64,000 nucleotides of DNA, from assembly GCF_015206815.1 (NCBI RefSeq), contig NZ_JADEXZ010000006.1, positions 60,510 to 124,509 of the forward strand, given 5' to 3'. The DNA is from Fortiea sp. LEGE XX443 (GTDB lineage: Bacteria; Cyanobacteriota; Cyanobacteriia; Cyanobacteriales; Nostocaceae). Positions 7,434 to 16,600 of this stretch are shown in pieces (the first letter of the stretch is position 1; the number at the start of each line of letters is the position of its first letter). The position numbers and the translations under genes are program-made. The notes beneath the pieces are model-generated. The model did no database searches and had not been told where the DNA came from. It was given only the letters and a program-made list of their open reading frames with translations.

Positions 7434-10400
7434 ATGGATTACAGTCAACAACTCATTCATGTAACAGAAATATCTGCAACCGATTTTCCAGCTTCTAGAG
7501 ATTTTAAATATAAATGTCGTGTACAGATACTTTCTGAGCAAGGAAAACCTATCCTATCCAAGGATTTGTTTTCCCGAATGCAGCCAAGATGGTTGTTGAA
7601 TTTAACTAATTATAAGGACTGCGCGATCGCCATTACTTTGTGTTACCGCCAAGGGGACATGTCACAACCTTGGCAAGATGCAGGTATAGTTACCTTTGCC
7701 GCCCAAGAATTTCTCAACGGACACAATAGCATTGATCTAGAATTTCCCATTACCACATGGAATCTAGCACCTGAATTAAAGCTGAAAACTCGTCTAACCC
7801 AAACTAACGGTGAAGCAAGTAGCAACACTCTCAAACTTTTAGCAAATCAAAACAGCAATCCACGCTTGCAACCAAAACCTACCTCAACAACAGAAGTAGA
7901 AGTAGAAATCCCCGAAGCTATCCCCCTCACAGCCGCCGAAGAAGTAATTGTCAAAGATATCTGGAATAAGCTGCGAGCCTGGAAAGAACTGCAAATGGAA
8001 AAGTTCTTTAAAAGACTCTTGCTAGAAGCACCAGAACTAGAGCATATTTTTGGGGAAGCGATCGACAGCATAACAGACTACTTTTATGAGTTGTTTGATT
8101 ACTGTATTCACCAACTCCAGCCCCACACGCAAAATATCATTTCCGAGCCACTAACAGGTGTGCCTTATGAAAAAGGCGATGACTTCGATACATTAGAAGA
8201 TTACGGGGCTTTGTTTGCTGATATCGGGATGCGTCCCCACCACTGGATTAAAGTAAGACAGGTGTGGATGTGGATGTTACCCTCGATTCCTTATCTAGAA
8301 GAATACGATCGCCAGGATTTGGCTAAAGGTGTAAACTCTGCACTCTATAAGTTTTTCAACACCCAGATCATTATCCCGATGGTAGAAGCAGTCCGCTGCT
8401 ATGAAGAAGCTTTACCACCGGAATTGCTCAAGCAGATGGCAGATACTTGGCGGGTATTTAGCCAAAACAAGCAAGAAATGGGGATGGTATTTTATCAAAC
8501 CTTGTTTGAAAAATATCCCTTTGTGTTACCAATTTTTGGACGAGCAGATATCGATTACTTGTCGCTGCACCTGTTTCAATCATTGGATTTTCTCATGCGT
8601 TGCCTGAGAAGTGAAAGCACAGATGAACTGTTGCTCGAACTGCGATTATTGGGACAAATCCACGGCAATGTAGGCGTTCCATCCTGCGCTTATCCTGCCA
8701 TTTCTGACACCATGTTTACCCTGTTTGAAAAATACCTACCGAATTTTACACCAGAATTACGGCTGGCATGGCAGACATTATTTGATCGCGTTACCAATGT
8801 GATGAAACTGCCCAAGCTCAATGAAGAACGGTTACTGAAAAAAGCACAGCAATTTCTGGAAGTAATCGCCAGCGAGCAAGGTTGGGAAGCAGAACAGCGA
8901 GGACGACGCTGGGCAGAAATTCAAGCAGAAGTTAAAGCCACAGGTACTTATAATCACACCTATGAAGAACTCGCTTACGGCGCACAGTTAGCTTGGCGTA
9001 ACGCTTCTAAATGTATTGGTCGGATTCAGTGGAATAATATGGTAGTGCGCGATTGCCGTCAGATTACCGACCCCGATGAAATGTTTAAAGAGTTAGTGGA
9101 ACATTTGCGGTTAGGCACTAACGGCGGTAATATCCAAGTCACCATGACCGCATTTCGTCCCAAACAACCGCAAGAACGTTGGGGGCCTCGGCTGTGGAAT
9201 CCCCAATTACTACGTTACGCCGCCTACGAACAACCAGATGGCAATGTCATAGGCGATCGCGCTAATTTAGAGCTAACCAAAGCCATAATTAAACTCGGTT
9301 GGCAACCGCCCGAACCACCCACCCCCTATGATATTTTACCCATAGTCATTGAAGTGCCAGGGGTGGAGCCGAAGCTGTATGAGTTACCCCAGGACGAGAT
9401 TTTAGAAGTAGAAATCGAACATCCCACCATTGCCGAGTTCAAATCTTTGGGTTTGCGCTGGTATGCTATCCCTGCCATCACTAATTTCCGGATGGATATT
9501 GGTGGCATTACATACTGTTGTGTACCCTTCAATGGCTGGTATATGGGTACAGAAATCATGCGGGATTTCATCGAAGAAGGGCGTTATAACAAACTAGAAG
9601 AAATCGCTCAAGTACTCAAATTAGATATTAGTTCTGAACAGACCTTATGGCGCGATCGCGTTGCCTTGGAATTGAATATTGCTATCCTGCACTCCTTCCA
9701 AAAAGCCAAGGTAACAATGGTAGATCATCAGTCTGCCTCCCGCCAATACCTTGCTCACGACCTCAGAGAAAAGAAAGCAGGTAGAGAATGTCCGGCAGAG
9801 TGGGGTTGGGTTGTACCACCAGCCGGAGGTAGTGTCTGTCCGGTTTGGCATCACCAAACCCGCGACTTTTATTTAGAGCCAGCCTATCACCATGCAGCCG
9901 ATCGCTGGGCAGTGGAAGATGGCATCGACCTCGAAAAATTCACGACAGCGATCGATGAAGACGACAATAAGCAAGACCGGATATTGATTTTGTATGCCTC
10001 TGAAACTGGTACAGCCGAAGGTTTTGCCCGGACTGTTGCCCGCCGATTAAGTCGTTACCGTCCTAAAGTGATGGCACTTGATGAATACAACACCGACCTT
10101 TTAGCCTCGGAGAAACTGCTGCTGATTGTTACCTCCACCTTTGGCAGTGGTGAAATGCCCGGTAATGGCAAAAAATTCTTGCAGTGGTTGAGAAAGCAAC
10201 CGCCAGGTTCCCTCATGAGTTTAAATTATTCCGTGTTAGGACTTGGCAGTACCGTTTACCAATACTTCTGTGCAGCGGGAATTGCGGTAGATAAAGCCTT
10301 AGCCAGATCAGGTGCAAACTGCATCGTCCCCCTGCATAAAGGTGATGAAATCAAAGGGCAAGCAGACACCTTCAAACAATGGCTGAGATTAATTAGCCGT

Positions 10401-11879
10401 GTATTGGGTGAAGATGCCACTGCGGCTGATGCTACCACAGCCCATGCTCCCCAATTGCAGGTGAAATTCTTGAATGCAGCCGAAGTACTCAACCTTTCTT
10501 GTGCATTAGAAAGTGGTGAGCGGGGTATAGAAGTGCCTGTGGTCGCCAATCAGGAACTGCTGCAAGAAGTTATTCCCGGTAGCCGTTCCACCCGGTTTAT
10601 TAGCTTCGACATTGCTCATACCAACCTGAAATATGAAACAGGCGATCATGTGGCAGTGTATCCTTGTAATTCACCGGAATTAGTGCAGCGAATTTGCGAT
10701 CGCCTAAATATCACACCAGACACCTATTTTAGTGCTAGTTACGTCACCGCCGATGGCCATGAAACCGAAGATAAACCGCCCATTGCCGTACCCACAACAG
10801 TCGATCATGTACTATTTGAGGAGCTAGATTTGGCTTTGCGAGAACCATTCAATGAGCTGCTGGCATACTTACTCTCCGCCACTCCCAACCTCGCAGAAAA
10901 ACAAAAGCTAGAATCCTGGTTAGAAATTCTCCGCCAAGGTGAAGACCATGCCGACAGTATAGCGCTCACGAAAACCATCACAGACAATTTCATGAGCGTG
11001 GCTGATTTATTCGATGAATTTCCCAAAGCCAAAATTACCTTCGCCGCCTTACTGGAGTTGCTACCAAGACAAAAGCCCCGTCTGTACTCAATTTCTTCCT
11101 GTCCTTTGCTCCATCCCCAGCAAATTCAAATTACAGTTGGGGTATTGCAAATTACCACCGATGCAGCCAAAGTCCGTCAGGGACTCTGTTCTAACTACCT
11201 AGCTGGATTGGAACCAGGCACAAAAGTGCGGATTGATGTCCGTACCTCTAGCTTCCGTCCACCCAGCGACCCAGAGGCAGTTATGTTAATGGTGGGGCCA
11301 GGTACTGGGGTTTCGCCGTTAATTGGCTTTTTGCAACATCGGCAAGTCTTCCGGCAGCAAGGACAACCATTAGGAGATGCAACTTTATACTTTGGTTGTC
11401 GTAATCACCATGACTTCCTCTATCAAGAACAATTGCAGACATGGCACAATCAGGGAGTTATATCTGAATTAAACGTGGCATTTTCTCGCCTGGGCAACAA
11501 AAAAACCTACGTGCAACACCTGATGCAGCAACAACCCCAAAAACTCTGGAAACTGCTGAGTCATCCTAAATGCCACTATTATGTTTGTGGAGATGCCAAG
11601 ATGGCGGATGATGTTTATGAAGTCATGTTAGCGATCGCCAACACTGAAGGTAATTTATCTTACCTAGAAGCTGTCCAGTTCTTCGACAAAATGAAACAAG
11701 AAAAACGCTTCGTTACTGATGTTTGGGGAGTAACACTCAACTACAAACAAGCCATCAAACAAGTGCAGAAAGACAACTACTCGAAAGCCGAAAGATGGCT
11801 GAATCGGGTAAATCAATCAGCAGATGATCATGCAGCAGTTCCAGAAGTGGCACAACCATCAATTGCTTATAATATTTGA
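7434..11879 (+). CDS. nitric oxide synthase with two N-terminal globin-like modules and fused reductase
   Basis: A 1481-residue multidomain protein predicted to oxidise L-arginine to NO and citrulline with NADPH and O2. In order: a beta-rich N-terminal domain of unknown family (1-150); globin-like module 1 (about 160-310), with F261 where the proximal His should be; globin module 2 (about 326-460), with proximal H410 in [15 protein letters not shown] oxygenase (about 480-825), with heme-thiolate C527 ([10 protein letters not shown]), Arg-binding E707 (GWYMGTEIM) and the pterin-side WGWVVPP; a short acidic linker with no calmodulin helix; flavodoxin ([12 protein letters not shown], about 848-1000); and FAD/NADPH modules ([34 protein letters not shown]). 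It ends like animal NOS (DVWGVTL) plus about 45 extra residues. ATG 7434 is preferred; the upstream extension looks non-coding. A globin-bearing NOS is known from Synechococcus PCC 7335. Confidence 0.95.
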   Translation: MDYSQQLIHVTEISATDFPASRDFKYKCRVQILSEQGKPILSKDLFSRMQPRWLLNLTNYKDCAIAITLCYRQGDMSQPWQDAGIVTFAAQEFLNGHNSIDLEFPITTWNLAPELKLKTRLTQTNGEASSNTLKLLANQNSNPRLQPKPTSTTEVEVEIPEAIPLTAAEEVIVKDIWNKLRAWKELQMEKFFKRLLLEAPELEHIFGEAIDSITDYFYELFDYCIHQLQPHTQNIISEPLTGVPYEKGDDFDTLEDYGALFADIGMRPHHWIKVRQVWMWMLPSIPYLEEYDRQDLAKGVNSALYKFFNTQIIIPMVEAVRCYEEALPPELLKQMADTWRVFSQNKQEMGMVFYQTLFEKYPFVLPIFGRADIDYLSLHLFQSLDFLMRCLRSESTDELLLELRLLGQIHGNVGVPSCAYPAISDTMFTLFEKYLPNFTPELRLAWQTLFDRVTNVMKLPKLNEERLLKKAQQFLEVIASEQGWEAEQRGRRWAEIQAEVKATGTYNHTYEELAYGAQLAWRNASKCIGRIQWNNMVVRDCRQITDPDEMFKELVEHLRLGTNGGNIQVTMTAFRPKQPQERWGPRLWNPQLLRYAAYEQPDGNVIGDRANLELTKAIIKLGWQPPEPPTPYDILPIVIEVPGVEPKLYELPQDEILEVEIEHPTIAEFKSLGLRWYAIPAITNFRMDIGGITYCCVPFNGWYMGTEIMRDFIEEGRYNKLEEIAQVLKLDISSEQTLWRDRVALELNIAILHSFQKAKVTMVDHQSASRQYLAHDLREKKAGRECPAEWGWVVPPAGGSVCPVWHHQTRDFYLEPAYHHAADRWAVEDGIDLEKFTTAIDEDDNKQDRILILYASETGTAEGFARTVARRLSRYRPKVMALDEYNTDLLASEKLLLIVTSTFGSGEMPGNGKKFLQWLRKQPPGSLMSLNYSVLGLGSTVYQYFCAAGIAVDKALARSGANCIVPLHKGDEIKGQADTFKQWLRLISRVLGEDATAADATTAHAPQLQVKFLNAAEVLNLSCALESGERGIEVPVVANQELLQEVIPGSRSTRFISFDIAHTNLKYETGDHVAVYPCNSPELVQRICDRLNITPDTYFSASYVTADGHETEDKPPIAVPTTVDHVLFEELDLALREPFNELLAYLLSATPNLAEKQKLESWLEILRQGEDHADSIALTKTITDNFMSVADLFDEFPKAKITFAALLELLPRQKPRLYSISSCPLLHPQQIQITVGVLQITTDAAKVRQGLCSNYLAGLEPGTKVRIDVRTSSFRPPSDPEAVMLMVGPGTGVSPLIGFLQHRQVFRQQGQPLGDATLYFGCRNHHDFLYQEQLQTWHNQGVISELNVAFSRLGNKKTYVQHLMQQQPQKLWKLLSHPKCHYYVCGDAKMADDVYEVMLAIANTEGNLSYLEAVQFFDKMKQEKRFVTDVWGVTLNYKQAIKQVQKDNYSKAERWLNRVNQSADDHAAVPEVAQPSIAYNI

Positions 11880-11929
11880 GACATCAAGCTTTGCCGTTGA
11901 GGCTAAGTGTAAAAATTACTAAGTTTTCA

Positions 11930-11960
11930 GATACCCGACTTCTTTAGGAAGTCGGGTATC
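11930..11960 (+). terminator. 13-bp perfect hairpin after the NOS gene
   Basis: GATACCCGACTTC, loop TTTAG, GAAGTCGGGTATC, then TTGTTT. It lies between two convergent genes and could stop transcription from either side. It is a sister of the hairpin at 22687-22717, from which it differs by paired changes. Confidence 0.7.
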
Positions 11961-12065
11961 TTGTTTCAATCTGCTCCAATATCTGCGGAATGTGGGCTGT
12001 AAACCAAGCTATGTCTGATGTTTATGTTGGATATCTGCTTGTTACTAATGCGTTCACGCCTTTAA

Positions 12066-12701
12066 TTAACTGGCAATAGTCGCCAATTTACCCAGACGTT
12101 TTAATACACGCAAAACTGTATATAACTCATTCCCCGGATTGAAGATGTAAAACAAGCGAGACAAAGCATACTTTGGTATATCTTGTTTAACCAATTTCAC
12201 GAAAATAAAGCTACCGCCATTGGTAATTAGTCCGTATATTGGTTTATCCGTGTTAGATATTGCCAGCATATAAGCTAACAACTGTGCTTTACCCACTTCT
12301 ATAGAAAAAGCTGCTTGTTTGGACTCTATAACTACTACTACTAGCTGTTCAAATAAAATTAAGACATCAATTTGCCCTTTGACTGTTACGCCTTCATCAT
12401 CAGCACTAACTTCCACAGACTTTTCCGATTTCACATGAAATGGAGATAGATAAAAGTCTGCTAAATCTAACAAGGGAGATAGCACAACCATCTTGACAGT
12501 GTTTTCTAGCAGGGGAGGGTATTTGAGTAAATTGGCATAACTTGCCTTAACTCGGTCGAGTTGTTGTTTTTCCGAGTTGGTTATTTCCGGTAAATTATCT
12601 CGCCACTCTCTAAAAAATTGCTCATCCTCAACTAATTGCAGTCCAAAGTTAGTTTCTAAGTCAAGCAGAGTAATTTCTTTAGCCTGTATTGTTTGAACCA
12701 T
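12066..12701 (-). CDS. restriction-endonuclease-like protein (type I R N-terminal type, PD-(D/E)xK)
   Basis: 211 residues of a small family common in cyanobacteria and often labelled restriction endonuclease subunit R. The nuclease core is visible: a beta strand with GQIDVLILFEQLVVVVIESKQAAFS, supplying the Asp and ExK pair of a PD-(D/E)xK active site, followed by a helix with Q and YxLAISN. There is no helicase part and no methylase or specificity subunit nearby, so it is not a complete restriction system. It is a stand-alone gene, and its ATG at 12701 starts MVQTIQAKEITL. Function unknown. Confidence 0.8.
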   Translation of the reverse strand: MVQTIQAKEITLLDLETNFGLQLVEDEQFFREWRDNLPEITNSEKQQLDRVKASYANLLKYPPLLENTVKMVVLSPLLDLADFYLSPFHVKSEKSVEVSADDEGVTVKGQIDVLILFEQLVVVVIESKQAAFSIEVGKAQLLAYMLAISNTDKPIYGLITNGGSFIFVKLVKQDIPKYALSRLFYIFNPGNELYTVLRVLKRLGKLATIAS

Positions 12702-12783
12702 AATCCCAAAATATTTTTAGTAGTAGTGCCAAAACTAGCACTTTCAAAGTGACTCGAAAAATCTCGTTTTTTCTCTCCGTGTC

Positions 12784-12835
12784 CTCTGTGCCTCTGCGGT
12801 TCAAAAGTAATTTATCTAACCACAGAGTTGCAGAG
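12784..12835. repeat. imperfect palindromic repeat in a 389-bp intergenic region
   Basis: CTCTGTGCCTCTGCGGTT (12784-12801) is an imperfect inverted match (14 of 18) to AACCACAGAGTTGCAGAG (12818-12835). This kind of element is frequent in cyanobacterial spacers. The rest of 12702-13090 is AT-rich with nothing I recognise; the permease gene starts at its end. Confidence 0.6.
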
Positions 12836-13090
12836 AATGCAGAGACAAGAGGAATTATTGTCCAAACATTTTACCCACCTTGAAAGAGCTATTATACCAA
12901 ATTAGATGTGATTACCCTGGATCTTGTTGTTCACGAATTATTGAGATTTTATTTATTTTTTTGCTTACGCTTTTATTTGTCTGATAAATTAAACTCAAAC
13001 AAACTGTCATAAATTCTCTTGGGTTACCTATTGACTGTTTTTTATTGATTGCCACAGTAATATCTAGACGTTCCAAATAAAAACTGAGGC

Positions 13091-13663
13091 ATGGAACAGA
13101 CTATCTTTTTAGACTTTTTAGCCAGCTTACAAAAACTGTTTGTAGGTTACATCCCGGCTGCTGTTTTCGGCAGTTTTATTGGCTATTTCATTGGTATAAA
13201 TGGCACACTTTATCAAGTTTTTAGAAGGATATTTCAGATACCTCATAGCATTCCACCTTTAGCCCTACTACCGATTGCCCTCATCGTGTTTCAAGATAGT
13301 GAACCTGCCTCTGTAATTGTGATATTTATTGCCACTCTCTGGACAATTATCATTAATGTAGCAATAGGTTTACAACACTTTCGCAGGCAAAATAATAACT
13401 TTCGAGTGGCGATATTTCATATGTTTCATGCGCTAAAAGCTGGCATTTGGGTAGCATGGTTTACAGTTATTGCCATAGAAATGTTAATCGGCCCTAGAGG
13501 ATTAGGTTTTCTTCTCTGGGAAGCCTACAAAGCTGGCAATACTAATGACATCATTCAGGTTTTACTTTACATTGGTATTATCGGCACTTTATTAGATCAG
13601 TTTTTAGATTTTATCGGTTCTCTACTGGCACAGATGGTTTCTGAAGCTAAAAAATCTGCTTAA
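13091..13663 (+). CDS. reduced ABC-transporter permease, NrtB/TauC/SsuC-like
   Basis: 190 residues with five or six hydrophobic segments. Similarity to nitrate/sulfonate-type permeases is visible in IPHSIPPLALLPIALIVF, WTIIINVAIGLQ, VAWFTVIAIEML and the C-terminal GIIGTLLDQFLDFIGS. Family members are usually 250-280 residues. Between NVAIGLQHFRRQNNN and AGIWVAWFTVIAIEML about 20-25 residues are missing compared with NrtB. This is exactly the cytoplasmic EAA loop that docks on the ATPase. No ATPase or binding protein gene is adjacent. It may be a relic or a membrane protein with a new role. It ends 13 bp before the convergent collagen-like gene. Confidence 0.75.
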   Translation: MEQTIFLDFLASLQKLFVGYIPAAVFGSFIGYFIGINGTLYQVFRRIFQIPHSIPPLALLPIALIVFQDSEPASVIVIFIATLWTIIINVAIGLQHFRRQNNNFRVAIFHMFHALKAGIWVAWFTVIAIEMLIGPRGLGFLLWEAYKAGNTNDIIQVLLYIGIIGTLLDQFLDFIGSLLAQMVSEAKKSA

Positions 13664-13676
13664 ACTTTTATCTTGG

Positions 13677-15068
13677 CTAACGAATTGCACTCCGCCAGTT
13701 AATAGTTTGCTTTGCTGAACGTTCTCCCAATGAGCGCGTTGCTGTCACCTCAATGTCAACATTGATACCAGAGCGTAGAGCATCTTTTGGAATTTTTAGC
13801 TTACCTAAAGCCAGAGTAAAACGATTATAGTCACGAGTGACAAATTCAGGAGGGACATTGCCTTCGTAAAAAGTTTCATAGTCATAAAAATTACTAAAGT
13901 TATCTCGCGCCCGGAATTTTATGCGAAATTGTGTCTGAAGGACATCAGATTTTGCTGCTAAATCGACTATTTTTAAATTGAGGTTTTTTCCGGAATCTGC
14001 AAATTCGGACACTACTAAACGAGTCACATCTTGTTTGGGAATTGCGTGGTTAACGGTGTAGGTAGTCAAATTATTTTCACTTTTACTGCTGCCATCAACC
14101 CAGAAATCTTCAGGAAAAGTAACTTCTACTTGCTTGTTATCGTTTAAACTTACTGTTATAAATTGATTACCAAAACTGGCAGTAGGTCGTTTTTCCTGCC
14201 AAACAATTTGAACAGTTTCTTCTAAACGCTGTTCAAATTCGCGGTACTCATCAGCAATGATAGAACCAGGTGCAAGTAACGAAGTGGCACCCGTGCGAAA
14301 ATTCCATTTATTTTTCGAGAGTGCGAACTGCTTTCCAGGCAGTTCAGTAATTGGTATATTGGCGCTAGGAATTTCAGTAGCCAAGGGTTCTTTGCTTTGA
14401 ACAATACTCAAAACTCCTAAGCGCCCGGTGCTACCATTTTTACCGTTGCTACCATTGCTGCCATGCTTGCCGTCGTAACATGTATAAGTCTTCTTTCTAC
14501 ATTTGTAACTAGAAGTGCCAGGGGTGCCTTCACAGGTTTCCACTTCCCAACTGCGAGTGCTACAGGAACAACCAGCCGCGCCATTACCACCACGTCCGCC
14601 GCGTCCGCCTTCGCCTGGAATGGCACGAACGAGAACTTTTCGTAGGTCTGCTAAGTTAGTGTAGTAAGCTGTGAGGGAACCACCATTTCCCCCATCTCCG
14701 CCTTTACTACCATTGCCACCTGCACCGCCATTGGGTGCATGAATATCACGATTTACGTATTTTTCTTGATAACCGCAGTCAGGGCGATAACCATGTCCGC
14801 CGTCTTCGCCATCTTCACCATTTTGAGCAGACAGGTCAAGATTTACGGATGAACCATCAACAACAATGGTTTGGTTTTGACCATCGCGGCCATTTCTAGG
14901 CGATCGCCCACTTGTCCCAACACTACCATCTCTGCCATAATTCCCATTAGCGAGGTATTTATTGTTAGCGATCGCTGGACATAAAACAGAACCAGAAGCA
15001 GGTAACAAGCTAGTAAATAAGCAGAATGTCAGGAGGACTGGTAGCTTATCCCTAAGACTTTTGTACAT
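13677..15068 (-). CDS. secreted glycine-rich, collagen-like protein
   Basis: 463 residues. A signal peptide is evident (basic start, hydrophobic stretch VLLTFCLFTSLLPASG, then SVLCPAIA). Residues about 40-215 are glycine-rich with short G-x-y runs (NGEDGEDGGHG, GGAGGNGSKGGDGGNGG, GRGGRGGNGAAG, HGSNGSNGKNGSTG), interrupted by a cysteine-rich insert (CSCSTRSWEVETC...CRKKTYTC) that could form disulfides. The C-terminal half (about 240-463) is a beta-rich domain I do not recognise. It looks like a cell-surface or extracellular structural protein. Repeats are short and broken, so a long collagen triple helix is doubtful. No sortase or anchor motif seen. Confidence 0.75.
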   Translation of the reverse strand: MYKSLRDKLPVLLTFCLFTSLLPASGSVLCPAIANNKYLANGNYGRDGSVGTSGRSPRNGRDGQNQTIVVDGSSVNLDLSAQNGEDGEDGGHGYRPDCGYQEKYVNRDIHAPNGGAGGNGSKGGDGGNGGSLTAYYTNLADLRKVLVRAIPGEGGRGGRGGNGAAGCSCSTRSWEVETCEGTPGTSSYKCRKKTYTCYDGKHGSNGSNGKNGSTGRLGVLSIVQSKEPLATEIPSANIPITELPGKQFALSKNKWNFRTGATSLLAPGSIIADEYREFEQRLEETVQIVWQEKRPTASFGNQFITVSLNDNKQVEVTFPEDFWVDGSSKSENNLTTYTVNHAIPKQDVTRLVVSEFADSGKNLNLKIVDLAAKSDVLQTQFRIKFRARDNFSNFYDYETFYEGNVPPEFVTRDYNRFTLALGKLKIPKDALRSGINVDIEVTATRSLGERSAKQTINWRSAIR

Positions 15069-15176
15069 CAGGTAGAACCTAAACTTTAGTAAAATTCACT
15101 GAATATGAAGTTGAATTACAAGAATTTTATCCTTATTTATACTTATACCAAATTGGGTTGAAAAATTAGCACGATA

Positions 15177-16367
15177 TTACACCTGATCTTTCGGTGGAGT
15201 AGCAATGCCGCGCTGAAGTAAATTTGCTTCTAGTTCCTTGATAAATTTACAGTCTTCTGCCAACAAAGGCTGACTGTCTTCACTCACTGATGGCTGCTTT
15301 TCTAAGAAACTAAATGCTTGTCGGAATTGACGTGGATTTGCAGCAATGGGTGCATCAAAATGACAGGGAATAATTTGTTGAAAATCCCAAGTTGCCACCT
15401 TGTCTGCCCAATTGATGACTTGTTTTGGTGCTTGGGGAAGGATTAAAGTTTGCAGAATTGGGGCGACAAATGGACGACCATTACCACGTAGGGCGTGAAA
15501 TGATTGCTGCCAGTTTGGTTGCCAGCGAAACGGATATAAACCGAAGTATGCTTTTCTAGAATGGTCTTGTGCTTTGATTGCATCACTCAAACTTTCTCTC
15601 AATTCAGTTACCTCCAACGCACTAGGACGGAAATACACAGCAAATAAGGAAATGCGTTGCCATCCCCGACGGCGGTTGGCTTCGTTGTCTTCAATTACCT
15701 GGAGTGCATTTTCCCTGGCGTGAAATAGCAAGGGGTATGGGTCTAATTGAAAGATAGCGGGTGGATTTTCTGGTACAGATATTATGGTATCGGTTAGGAG
15801 TAGGGTGTGCGATCGCTTGTGAAAAAATGCCACTTCCACAAAAGAACCGCGTCCCAAGTTGATATCTAACACCTCATACTCGAAATCATCAGCAAAAGGC
15901 GCAAGACAAGATTTTTCAGGTAGTAGGGAAGTGCGTTTTTGGGGAAAACCTAGCCAACTCAGAGGTAAATTGAACGGAAAACTCCATTGATGGGGAGCAA
16001 CAAAAACCTTTGCTTTGGGAAAACATCTGGCGAAAGGGCCGACGAAGACCTTATGTTCTAGACCAGAACTAGTTGGTAAAATGATGTATTTCACCTCACC
16101 ATGCTTTGCTACCAACTCATTAACCATGCGGACACATTCAATTGTTGGTGCAATGGGTGCATAAACAAGCAAACCACCAGATGCCAGCTTGATCACAGTC
16201 ATCCGAATCGGCACGATGGTGTAGAGAATGCCGTGAAACTGCTCGAATGTCCAGATTGTATCTTTAACTATTTCTTGGCAGAGTGTCCGCCGTCTGTTGT
16301 AGGGATAAAGAGGTACAACAAGCCAGAACGGCCATAACCAATCTTTGGTATTTGTGCTGGGGTGCAT
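15177..16367 (-). CDS. DUF4336-domain protein (metallo-hydrolase-like)
   Basis: 396 residues matching the cyanobacterial/plant DUF4336 family in overall pattern: an N-terminal WPFWLVVPLYPYNRRRTL segment, then SGGLLVYAPIAPT, a beta-lactamase-like section KYIILPTSSGLEHKVFVGPF, HTLLLTDT, and a C-terminal IIPCHFDAPIAANP. The fold recalls the metallo-beta-lactamase superfamily, but the usual HxHxDH cluster is not obvious, so catalysis is doubtful. Substrate unknown. Divergent from the next gene with a 233-bp shared upstream region. Confidence 0.8.
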   Translation of the reverse strand: MHPSTNTKDWLWPFWLVVPLYPYNRRRTLCQEIVKDTIWTFEQFHGILYTIVPIRMTVIKLASGGLLVYAPIAPTIECVRMVNELVAKHGEVKYIILPTSSGLEHKVFVGPFARCFPKAKVFVAPHQWSFPFNLPLSWLGFPQKRTSLLPEKSCLAPFADDFEYEVLDINLGRGSFVEVAFFHKRSHTLLLTDTIISVPENPPAIFQLDPYPLLFHARENALQVIEDNEANRRRGWQRISLFAVYFRPSALEVTELRESLSDAIKAQDHSRKAYFGLYPFRWQPNWQQSFHALRGNGRPFVAPILQTLILPQAPKQVINWADKVATWDFQQIIPCHFDAPIAANPRQFRQAFSFLEKQPSVSEDSQPLLAEDCKFIKELEANLLQRGIATPPKDQV

Positions 16368-16600
16368 AGATGAATCTACCCAATGCTAATCTCTTACCTT
16401 GTCCCCATCTAAAATACTGTGCGCCACAAACATAAACACAAGATTTCGGCAATTTGGCAGACAAAACATTTTTCATACTGGTATTTTTTGGATTGTGCAA
16501 ACAATGTAGCAGAAGTTGCCGCAATAGAGAGGATGCCATTTTCCTGGTACTTCTGTAATTCCCAAAAAAGATTAATTGCAGCTAATACGGGAGATTATTT

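Noticed and set aside
12066..12701. Complete restriction-modification system
   Set aside because: Only a small nuclease-like protein is present; no helicase, methylase or specificity gene.
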